In this document: in pieces, positions 1 to 5,916 of the stretch
How positions within the stretch are numbered: the first letter of the stretch is position 1
Layout: the number at the start of each line of letters is the position of its first letter
Source: an uncultured Bacteroidales bacterium
GTDB lineage: Bacteria > Bacteroidota > Bacteroidia > Bacteroidales > UBA932
Direction: 5' to 3'
DNA: 8,710 nt
Assembly: GCA_902488725.1 (NCBI GenBank)
Contig: CABTXO010000053.1
Coordinates: forward strand, 1-8,710
The notes under the pieces: generated by a model
Told to the model about the DNA's origin: nothing
The model's input: the letters and a program-made list of their open reading frames with translations, nothing else
The model's database searches: none
Made by a program: the position numbers and the translations under genes

Positions 1-2154
1 GAGCGGGGAAAGTTGCTGCTGCACGGAAAGACACTGCCGTCGAACATCTACTACAACGGCGAAGGCTGGCGCATCAACCCTGCCGCCATCGAACTGAACG
101 GCCCGGATTTCTCCGTCGGGAACCTGCTGGCGTCGTGCAACGACCAGTCCATCCGCATCAACGGCGGCATCTCGAAGGATCGCCCCGACACCCTTTCCCT
201 GGATCTCGTCCGGTTCAATGTCGGGATCCTCAACAAACTGCTGAAGCCAGGATTCGATCTGGAAGGCCTTGTGACCGGACATGCGATGTTCCTGTCGCCG
301 AGCGCCCGCGGAGGGCTGCTGATGAACCTGACCTGCGACTCCGCCAAGGTCGCGGGGCAGCCGGTGGGCACCCTCCGGCTGGCCAGCCACTGGGACGAGG
401 AAGGCGACAAGTTACACTTTTCGGCGGAGAATGACCTGAAAGGCCGGAAGACGCTGGCCCTCGCGGGAGACTTCTTCCCGAAATCGAAAGCCATCGACGC
501 CCTGGTCGACCTGGACGGCATGAATGTCGGCTACCTGAGCCCCCTCCTCTCCGAGGTCTTCAGCGAAATGGGCGGAGAGGCTCCCGGCCGGGTCCACGTG
601 GAAGGGCCTCTCAACAAACCGTCCCTCTCCAGCGAGGGCACCCGTTTCGACAACGTGTTGCTGCGGGTGGGCTTCACGAACGTCCCCTACCACCTCACGG
701 GGCCGTTCCATGTCGACGACAGCGGGCTGTACTTCGACGACATCGCGATGAAGGACAACTACGACGGCACCGGTACGATTTCCGGCGGCCTGCTGTTCAA
801 GCAGTTTCAGCAGTTCCGGATGGACACGCACATCCGCATGAACCGGATGGAGGCGCTGGACACCGGTCCCGAAGACAACCCCTCCTTCTACGGGCACGTG
901 TTCGCGACCGGCGGCGTCAACCTGACGGGGCCCTTCAGTTCCCTCCTGCTGGACATCGACGCCCGGACCGTGAAGCAAGGCTCGCTGCACATTCCGCTGG
1001 ACAACGCGACGGATGCCGGCAAGAGCGACCTGCTCACGTTCAAGGAGGAAGTCAAGGAGGTGTATATCGACCCGTACGAGCTGATGATGCACAAGATGAA
1101 CCGCACGAGCGCGCAGCAGAGCGACCTGGGGGTGAAACTCCGGCTGAACTGCACGCCGGGGGTGGAAGCCCTCGTCGAAGTGGACCGCCTCAACGGGAAC
1201 TACCTCAGCGGGCGCGGCCGGGGCATCGTGGACCTGCTGGTCCGCAAAGGCCAGTTCACCATCAACGGAGACTACACGCTCTCGGAGGGGAAATTCCACT
1301 TCAACGCCATGAACATCGCCCAGCGGGACTTCTCGCTCACCGAGGGCAGTTCGATCCGCTTCAACGGGGACATCATGGACAGCGACCTGGACATCAAGGG
1401 AAACTATGCCACCAAGGCTTCCGTCGCGACCCTGATCGCGGACACCTCCTCCGTCTCCACCCGCAGGACCGTCAATTGCGGCATCGACATCTCCGGACGG
1501 CTGCGGGAGCCGCGCCTCGGCTTCTCCATCGCAGTGCCGGACCTCGACCCCACCACCCAGTCCCGGGTGGAAGCAGCCCTGAACACGGAGGACAAGGTTC
1601 AGCGCCAGTTCCTCTCGCTCCTGATCACCAACAGTTTCCTGCCGGGTGAGCAGTCGGGGGTCGTGAACAACACCAACATGCTGTACTCGAACGTGGCGGA
1701 GATGATGGCCGGACAACTGAACAACATCCTCCAGAAACTGGACATCCCGCTGGACCTCGGCCTGAACTACCAGTCCAGCGAGAGCGGGACAAACATCTTC
1801 GACGTCGCCATGTCCACCCAACTCTTCAACAACCGGGTCATCGTCAACGGCACGGTCGGCAACCGGAACGCCGGCGGGACCGGCGCGCAGGGCGGCCTGG
1901 TGGGCGATCTGGACATCGAGATCAAGCTGGACAAACCCGGCCAGCTGCGCCTGAGCCTGTTCTCCCATTCGGCCGACGACTACACCAACTACCTGGACAA
2001 TACCCAGCGCAACGGAGTGGGCGTGACCTACCAACGGGAATTCAACACTTTCGGGGAGTTCTTCCGGAACCTGTTCATGCGCCGGAAGCGGCGGGATGAA
2101 CTGCAGCAGCCTGAAATCCGGAAAGAGAAAAAGACGATCGTGATCCATGAATAA
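1..2154 (+). CDS. tamB: Translocation and assembly module TamB, C-terminal part (5' truncated by window edge)
   Basis: The frame is open from base 1, so the TTG at 13 is only an internal codon; 717 residues are visible and the start lies to the left. The protein is built of repeating short beta-strand segments with alternating polar and hydrophobic residues and few Cys, as in AsmA/TamB proteins that form a long hydrophobic groove spanning the periplasm. The last ~380 residues match the TamB C-terminal domain (DUF490): a stretch around visible residues 565-600 (LNNILQKLDIPLDLGLNYQS), then a beta-rich segment with NNRVIVNGTVGNR, and an ending with GVGVTYQREFNTF followed by a basic tail. From the family, it helps move lipids or assemble outer-membrane proteins together with a BamA-like partner; Bacteroidota TamB proteins are about 1,500 residues, so roughly half is missing. 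Its stop overlaps the next gene by 8 bases. The family call is firm; the exact cargo is not known. Confidence 0.93.
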   Translation, partial: ERGKLLLHGKTLPSNIYYNGEGWRINPAAIELNGPDFSVGNLLASCNDQSIRINGGISKDRPDTLSLDLVRFNVGILNKLLKPGFDLEGLVTGHAMFLSPSARGGLLMNLTCDSAKVAGQPVGTLRLASHWDEEGDKLHFSAENDLKGRKTLALAGDFFPKSKAIDALVDLDGMNVGYLSPLLSEVFSEMGGEAPGRVHVEGPLNKPSLSSEGTRFDNVLLRVGFTNVPYHLTGPFHVDDSGLYFDDIAMKDNYDGTGTISGGLLFKQFQQFRMDTHIRMNRMEALDTGPEDNPSFYGHVFATGGVNLTGPFSSLLLDIDARTVKQGSLHIPLDNATDAGKSDLLTFKEEVKEVYIDPYELMMHKMNRTSAQQSDLGVKLRLNCTPGVEALVEVDRLNGNYLSGRGRGIVDLLVRKGQFTINGDYTLSEGKFHFNAMNIAQRDFSLTEGSSIRFNGDIMDSDLDIKGNYATKASVATLIADTSSVSTRRTVNCGIDISGRLREPRLGFSIAVPDLDPTTQSRVEAALNTEDKVQRQFLSLLITNSFLPGEQSGVVNNTNMLYSNVAEMMAGQLNNILQKLDIPLDLGLNYQSSESGTNIFDVAMSTQLFNNRVIVNGTVGNRNAGGTGAQGGLVGDLDIEIKLDKPGQLRLSLFSHSADDYTNYLDNTQRNGVGVTYQREFNTFGEFFRNLFMRRKRRDELQQPEIRKEKKTIVIHE

Positions 2155-2884
2155 GAAAGGCAGACTCTACTTGATCCCGGCTCCGCTGGGCGACAACGAC
2201 CCGCGCGAGGTCATCCCCGCCCCGGTGTTCCCGTTGTTGCGGAATCTATCCACCTTCGTGGTCGAAGAGACCCGCACGGCACGCCGCTATCTGTCCGCGG
2301 CCGGGCTGAAAGGCAGCATCGGCAGTTTGGAATTCCACGAACTGAACGAGCACACGAAGCCCGAAGAAGTGGATGCCCTGCTGAAACTGTTCGAGCCGCG
2401 GGGGGCCGGAGAGCCGGGCCACGACGTCGGACTCATCACGGAGGCAGGCCTGCCTGCCGTGGCCGATCCGGGGGCCCAGCTGGTCGCCCGCTGCCACGCC
2501 CACGGCATCGAGGTCGTACCGCTCGTAGGTCCCTCTTCCCTCATGCTGGCCCTGATGGGGTCCGGTCTGAACGGCCAGCGCTTCACCTTCTGCGGCTACC
2601 TGCCCGCAAAGACGGAAGAGCGCCGGAAAGCCATCCGCGAGATCGAGAAACGGTCCGCGCAGCTGCGTCAGACCCAGCTGTTCATCGAGACGCCCTACCG
2701 GAACGATGCCCTGCTGACGGACCTCGTCGCCAACCTTTCCCCCGACACGCTGCTCTGCTGCGCCGCCGACCTCACCCTCCCCACGCAGACCATCCGCACC
2801 CGCACCGTCCGCGCATGGCGGAGTGCGCCCGAGCCGGTCGGGAAGCGCCCCTGCGTCTTCCTGCTGCTGGCCTCTTCAAATTGA
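2147..2884 (+). CDS. RsmI-family (tetrapyrrole-methylase fold) SAM-dependent methyltransferase, divergent paralogue
   Basis: This 245-residue protein has the fold and motif order of RsmI, the 16S rRNA C1402 2'-O-methyltransferase: an N-terminal LYLIPAPLGD strand-loop, VEETRTARRYL (residues 39-49), an ELNEH segment (65-69), the SAM-site loop ITEAGLPAVADPG (97-109), VPLVGPSS (about 124-131), the SGL segment, and FCGYLPAKTEERRK (about 147-160). It departs from true RsmI in key places: the usual TPIGNL is APLGDN, the usual SDAGTP is TEAGLP, and the C-terminal ELTK-type motif is replaced by ADLTLPTQT. Bacteroidota commonly carry such a protein alongside a standard RsmI, so I infer a paralogue with an unproven RNA or other substrate. 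The ATG at 2147 overlaps the tamB stop by 8 bases, and the stop shares one base with the folB start, suggesting translational coupling. It could be annotated rsmI; the family is certain, the target is not. Confidence 0.85.
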   Translation: MNKKGRLYLIPAPLGDNDPREVIPAPVFPLLRNLSTFVVEETRTARRYLSAAGLKGSIGSLEFHELNEHTKPEEVDALLKLFEPRGAGEPGHDVGLITEAGLPAVADPGAQLVARCHAHGIEVVPLVGPSSLMLALMGSGLNGQRFTFCGYLPAKTEERRKAIREIEKRSAQLRQTQLFIETPYRNDALLTDLVANLSPDTLLCCAADLTLPTQTIRTRTVRAWRSAPEPVGKRPCVFLLLASSN

Positions 2885-3288
2885 TGAATATGCGCATGAA
2901 TATGAACGACTACGGCTTTCTGGAGCTTTCCGGCCTGGAATTCCATGCCTGCCACGGCTGCCGCGACGAAGAAAAACAGAACGGGAACACCTTCCTGGTG
3001 GACTTCAAGGCAGAGGCCGAACTCAAGCCGGCGGCAGGGAGCGACCGTCTGGAAGACACCGTCGATCTCGCCGCCGTGTATGCGGTCATCCGCCGGGAGA
3101 TGGAACAGCGCTCCGACCTGCTGGAGCACGTCTGCGGACGGATCGTGGATGCCCTGCACCGGGCGTTCCCCGGCTTCACGGCCATCCGGGTGACGGTCTC
3201 GAAGCAAAATCCGCCCCTGGACGGCGGCGTCTGCGCCTGGTCACGGGTGACCCTGACCTACGGAGACGCCGACCCGACCGGCATCTGA
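2884..3288 (+). CDS. folB: Dihydroneopterin aldolase FolB
   Basis: FolB cleaves 7,8-dihydroneopterin to 6-hydroxymethyl-7,8-dihydropterin and glycolaldehyde in cytosolic folate synthesis, usually as an octamer. From the ATG at 2884 the protein has 134 residues, near the usual ~120. Family marks are FHACHG (20-25), the pterin-site Glu in DEEKQNG (E30, equivalent to S. aureus Glu22), LLEH (79-82, containing the conserved Glu E81) and SKQNPP (106-111), whose K107 matches the catalytic Lys100. The usual TV-x-Y motif reads TVDL: residue 62 is Leu (codon ctc, 3067-3069) where S. aureus Tyr54 would be. A frame open from 2815 would give a longer protein, but those 23 extra residues overlap the preceding gene and have no family match. 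ATGs also occur in frame at 2890, 2896 and 2902; 2884 is preferred because it overlaps the upstream stop by one base (TGATG). Activity is uncertain because of the missing Tyr. Confidence 0.88.
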   Translation: MNMRMNMNDYGFLELSGLEFHACHGCRDEEKQNGNTFLVDFKAEAELKPAAGSDRLEDTVDLAAVYAVIRREMEQRSDLLEHVCGRIVDALHRAFPGFTAIRVTVSKQNPPLDGGVCAWSRVTLTYGDADPTGI

Positions 3289-3298
3289 ATCTGAACAC

Positions 3299-4687
3299 AT
3301 GGCGGAGAAAATCGCATTCCTGACCCTCGGCTGCAAGCTGAACTACGCGGAGACCTCGACCTACGAGCGGGGCTTCCTGCAGCACGGTCTGCAGGTGGTG
3401 CCGTGGGAGGAAGCCGCAGATGTGTATCTGGTGAACACCTGTTCGGTCACCGAACGAGCGGAGAAGAAATGCCGGAACATCATCCGGAAGATGCACCGGA
3501 TCGCGCCGGAAGCGAAACTCGTGGTGACGGGCTGCTACGCCGAACTCCGGAAGGAGCAGCTGAAGGCCATAGAAGGGGTCGCCCTGGTGTTCGGCGCCCG
3601 AGAAAAGAACCGTGTCGTCCCCGACACCCTCGCCCTGCTCGGCCACTCCCCCCAGCCCGCACATGTCCGCTCCCGAGCAGGAACCTCATCCGGTCCGGGC
3701 GACGCTCCCCTGCTGTCATCCCGCGATGCCGACGCCTTGTCATTTCGAGCCGCCGCAAGCGCCGAGAAATCTGCTGCCGAAGCCTCCACCATCTTCCCGG
3801 CCTATTCCACCGGCGAACGCACCCGCGCCTTCCTGAAGATCCAGGACGGCTGCAACAACTGCTGCGCCTACTGCACCGTCCCCTTCGCACGGGGCCGCTC
3901 CCGGAATATTCCTGCAGCAGACGTGCTGGCGCAAGCGAAGCAGATTGCCGCGACCGGCATCCGGGAAATCGTGCTCACGGGCGTCAACACCGGCGACTTC
4001 GGCCGGACCACCGGCGAATCCTTCCTGGACCTGCTGAAACGGCTGGACGAAGTGGAAGGCATCGACCGCTACCGCATCTCCTCCATCGAACCCAACCTCC
4101 TCACGGAAGAAATCGTGGACTGGATCGCCTCCGGCACCAAGTTCGCCCCCCACTTCCATATTCCCCTCCAATCGGGCAGCGACACCCTGCTGCAGCGCGT
4201 CGGCCGCCGGTACACAACCGATTTCTTCGCCGAGCGCATTGAATATGTCCGCCGCCGGATGGACCCGGTGCCCGGTTCGCCCGAAGGCAACCTCAAACCC
4301 TACGTCTTCTTCGGCATCGACGTCATCGTCGGACTCCCGGGCGAAACCGAGGAACTCTTCCAGGAGACCTATTCCTTCCTGAAGGACCGGATCCGGCCGG
4401 CCTTCCTGCACATCTTCCCCTACTCCCGGCGTCCGGGCACCCGGGCGGCCGCCTGGAAGGACCAGGTCCAGGATGCCGTCAAGACGGAACGGGTCGCCCG
4501 GCTCGAAGCCCTCTGCACAGACCTGCATGCGGCCTTCGTCGCCGCCAACCATGGCCGCCACGGGGAGGTGCTCTGGGAATCCGACTGCAAGGACGGCCGC
4601 ATGGGCGGCTACACCGGCAACTACCTCCGCGTCGAACGCCCCTACGACCCCGCGAAAGTCAACACCCTCGAAGACATCATCCTCTGA
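3299..4687 (+). CDS. mtaB: tRNA t6A37 C2-methylthiotransferase MtaB
   Basis: MtaB is a radical-SAM enzyme that adds a methylthio group to t6A at position 37 of ANN-decoding tRNAs. The 462-residue protein shows the methylthiotransferase N-domain with three cluster cysteines (C12 in TLGCKLNYAE, C48 in VNTCSV, C79 in VTGCYAE), a long linker (about 115-165), then the radical-SAM cluster motif CNNCCAYC with C185, C189 and C192, the HIPLQSGSD segment, a GIDVIVGLPGE segment and a C-terminal TRAM-like part ending GYTGNYLRVERPYD. The GCKLNYAET start and RTRAFLKIQDGC favour MtaB over MiaB or RimO. Two places look expanded: the linker, which contains a palindromic repeat (3714-3772), and a short Pro/Gly-rich segment near residues 320-332. 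Both lie between conserved blocks, and all six cysteines are intact, so the enzyme is probably active. It starts 10 bases after folB and ends the plus-strand run; a ~230-base gap follows. Confidence 0.94.
   Translation: MAEKIAFLTLGCKLNYAETSTYERGFLQHGLQVVPWEEAADVYLVNTCSVTERAEKKCRNIIRKMHRIAPEAKLVVTGCYAELRKEQLKAIEGVALVFGAREKNRVVPDTLALLGHSPQPAHVRSRAGTSSGPGDAPLLSSRDADALSFRAAASAEKSAAEASTIFPAYSTGERTRAFLKIQDGCNNCCAYCTVPFARGRSRNIPAADVLAQAKQIAATGIREIVLTGVNTGDFGRTTGESFLDLLKRLDEVEGIDRYRISSIEPNLLTEEIVDWIASGTKFAPHFHIPLQSGSDTLLQRVGRRYTTDFFAERIEYVRRRMDPVPGSPEGNLKPYVFFGIDVIVGLPGETEELFQETYSFLKDRIRPAFLHIFPYSRRPGTRAAAWKDQVQDAVKTERVARLEALCTDLHAAFVAANHGRHGEVLWESDCKDGRMGGYTGNYLRVERPYDPAKVNTLEDIIL
3714..3772 (+). 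repeat. Palindromic (REP-like) repeat lying in frame inside mtaB
   Basis: Two adjacent units begin with the same core: tgtcatcccgcg at 3714 and tgtcatttcgagcc at 3738, the second ending in gccgagaaatct (3761-3772). The second unit is an imperfect inverted repeat: atttc at 3742-3746 pairs with gaaat at 3766-3770, with a GC-rich interior that can fold partly. I recognise the form 'tgtcatttcgag ... gagaaatct' as a type of dispersed intergenic palindrome frequent in Bacteroidota and some other bacterial genomes. Here it is translated as LSFRAAASAEKS (MtaB residues 147-158) in the linker between the N-domain and the radical-SAM domain, with no stop or frameshift. No second copy is visible in this window, so the repeat assignment rests on recognising the motif, not on counting copies. 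Confidence 0.6.
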
Positions 4688-4882
4688 TCCAGACCCGCTG
4701 GCCCCGGCCTTGGATTGGAAAATGTCCGCAAGAGGTTCCGCAGATCTCCGGAAACTGCGGCGGGAGCAGGCAAAGGGAACGAAAGGGCCGAGGAAGGATG
4801 CGAGTGACGGAAAATCAGGGGGGCTGGAGTGCGGCAATGGGAAAGTTTTGCGAAACCGGTGCAGGAATTCAAAAATAACTGC

Positions 4883-4890
4883 TATCTTTA
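4883..4890 (+). promoter_or_regulatory. Possible Bacteroidota-type -7 promoter element upstream of the metallo-hydrolase gene
   Basis: The 230-base gap 4688-4917 is the largest non-coding stretch of the window. Near its end the octamer TATCTTTA matches the Bacteroidota -7 consensus TAnnTTTG at all but the last base. The nearest TTTG that could act as the -33 element (4847-4850) is 32 bases upstream, longer than the usual 19-21, so only half of the promoter is supported. The local sequence becomes AT-rich (4870-4915) in a GC-rich background, which fits a promoter and leader. The rest of the gap shows no gene. Confidence 0.3.
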
Positions 4891-4892
4891 TG

Positions 4893-4931
4893 GAATGCAG
4901 TTGAAAGCATTTATTGAATGCAATTGAAAGC
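4893..4931 (+). repeat. 23-base tandem duplication spanning the start codon of the metallo-hydrolase gene
   Basis: The 16-mer gaatgcagttgaaagc (4893-4908) recurs as gaatgcaattgaaagc (4916-4931), 23 bases later with one mismatch. The second copy carries the start codon (4918) and first codons of the hydrolase. The first copy carries an ATG at 4895 in another frame that reads MQLKAFIECN and stops at 4925-4927, overlapping the real start. The period of 23 is not a multiple of three, which is why the two ATGs fall in different frames. Confidence 0.75.
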
Positions 4932-5874
4932 GAGACTCACATTTTTGGGGACGGGGACCTCGCAGGGCGTCCCCATCATCGGTTGCCAATGCCCCGTGTG
5001 CCAGTCGCAGGATCCGCGGGACAAGCGGTTCCGGGCCTCGGTGTACGTGGAATACGGCGGCCTGAACATCCTGATCGACGCCGGGCCGGATTTCCGGCAG
5101 CAGATGCTCGGCCACGGCCTCTGCCATCTGGATGCCATCCTGTTGACACACAACCACAAAGACCATACGGGCGGGCTGGACGATGTCCGCGCCCTCAACT
5201 ACATCGACCGGCATGCCGCCGAAATCTACTGCGAGCAGAACGTGGTGGACGACCTGGTCCGGGAATATCCCTACGCCTTCGCTTTTCCCCGGTACCCGGG
5301 GGCACCCGAATGGCACCTGCATGTGATCGACGAGCAGCCCTTCCTGGTCTACGCGAATGCCGAAGACAAGGAACTGGTCTGGGTCCACAACATCGGCTAC
5401 CACTACCGGATGCCGGACGGAAGGCTGATTCCGGTCTGCCGGAGCATGGAGGACATGATCGACCGGGCGGATCGCGCGGAAGGCGGCAACGCCGCCGGAC
5501 GCAATGCCGTGGAAATCATTCCGATCCGCGGCTGGCACGCCCAACTCCCGGTGCTGGGATTCCGTTTCGGCGGCATCGCCTACATCACGGACATGAACCG
5601 GATCCCGGATGCCGAATTCGAGAAACTCCAGGACCTGGAACACGTCACGGTCAACACCGTGGACTACAACAAGCACCACTCACACTTCTGCCTGGACGAA
5701 GCATTGGAGATAGCGGACCGGATCGGCGCCCGGCACACCTGGCTCACCCACCTGTCCCACGCCTTCCCCCGCTACGATGAGTTCTGCGACCAGCTCCGGA
5801 CCCTCTGCCGCGAACGGCACATCCGCTCCGAAGTCCTGCCCGCCTACGACGGGCTTGCCATTGAAACCCATTAA
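4918..5874 (+). CDS. PhnP-like metallo-beta-lactamase-fold hydrolase
   Basis: The 318-residue protein begins LTFLGTGTSQGVP followed by GCQCPVC (C23, C25, C28), the same arrangement as the structural zinc site of E. coli PhnP, a phosphoribosyl 1,2-cyclic phosphate phosphodiesterase. The catalytic metal ligands are all present: HNHKDH (H78, H80, D82, H83), H207 in RGWHAQLP, D225 in YITDMN and H281 in THLSH. It ends in AYDGLAIE as in the family. No other phn (C-P lyase) gene is nearby, so the true substrate is unknown; Bacteroidota carry many such stand-alone proteins of about 250-260 residues. This one is longer mainly through about 45 additional residues between 143 and 197, after the ligand loop and before H207. 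The first residues MQLKA are duplicated upstream in another frame. It ends in tandem stops TAA TAA, with the TlpA-like gene 42 bases downstream, possibly in one transcript. It appears to be cytosolic, with no signal peptide. Confidence 0.88.
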   Translation: MQLKARLTFLGTGTSQGVPIIGCQCPVCQSQDPRDKRFRASVYVEYGGLNILIDAGPDFRQQMLGHGLCHLDAILLTHNHKDHTGGLDDVRALNYIDRHAAEIYCEQNVVDDLVREYPYAFAFPRYPGAPEWHLHVIDEQPFLVYANAEDKELVWVHNIGYHYRMPDGRLIPVCRSMEDMIDRADRAEGGNAAGRNAVEIIPIRGWHAQLPVLGFRFGGIAYITDMNRIPDAEFEKLQDLEHVTVNTVDYNKHHSHFCLDEALEIADRIGARHTWLTHLSHAFPRYDEFCDQLRTLCRERHIRSEVLPAYDGLAIETH

Positions 5875-5916
5875 TAATTATCATCTTATAATCTTTCTAT
5901 TCAAACGTTCTACACC
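5875..5916 (+). promoter_or_regulatory. AT-rich intergenic leader, possible promoter for the TlpA-like gene
   Basis: This 42-base gap is markedly AT-rich compared with its surroundings. It contains TATAAT at 5887-5892, and TTGAAA lies 20 bases upstream at 5861-5866 inside the preceding gene's last codons. The spacing is longer than ideal for a classical promoter and the Bacteroidota TAnnTTTG form is not matched, so it may simply be a leader that keeps the start codon unstructured. No stem-loop followed by a T-run is seen, so read-through from the upstream gene is plausible. Confidence 0.3.

Noticed and set aside
105..114. gatttctccg in tamB as another copy of the palindromic repeat
   Set aside because: Only the short core matches; there is no partner arm or tgtcat start, and the encoded residues fit the TamB sequence.
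412..2148. Long minus-strand open frame (578 codons) opposite tamB
   Set aside because: It lies fully antisense to a well-recognised tamB; its composition (rich in Val, His, Asp and Gln) is the usual mirror of GC-rich codons and no family motif is visible.
2815..2883. Longer folB start adding 23 residues
   Set aside because: The extra residues overlap the methyltransferase coding sequence and have no match to the FolB family; 2884 gives the usual length and a stop-start overlap.
4738..4760. Inverted repeat ccgcag ... ctgcgg after mtaB as a terminator
   Set aside because: Only a 6-base stem with an 11-base loop and no following T-run; about 50 bases past the stop. Not enough to call a terminator.
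3740..4837. Minus-strand open frame of 365 codons opposite mtaB
   Set aside because: Antisense to mtaB with all MtaB motifs intact on the plus strand; no recognisable domain in the antisense product.
4473..4904. Plus-strand open frame running from mtaB into the intergenic gap
   Set aside because: Out of frame with mtaB for most of its length, low-complexity product, and no start signal or homology in the part that lies in the gap.
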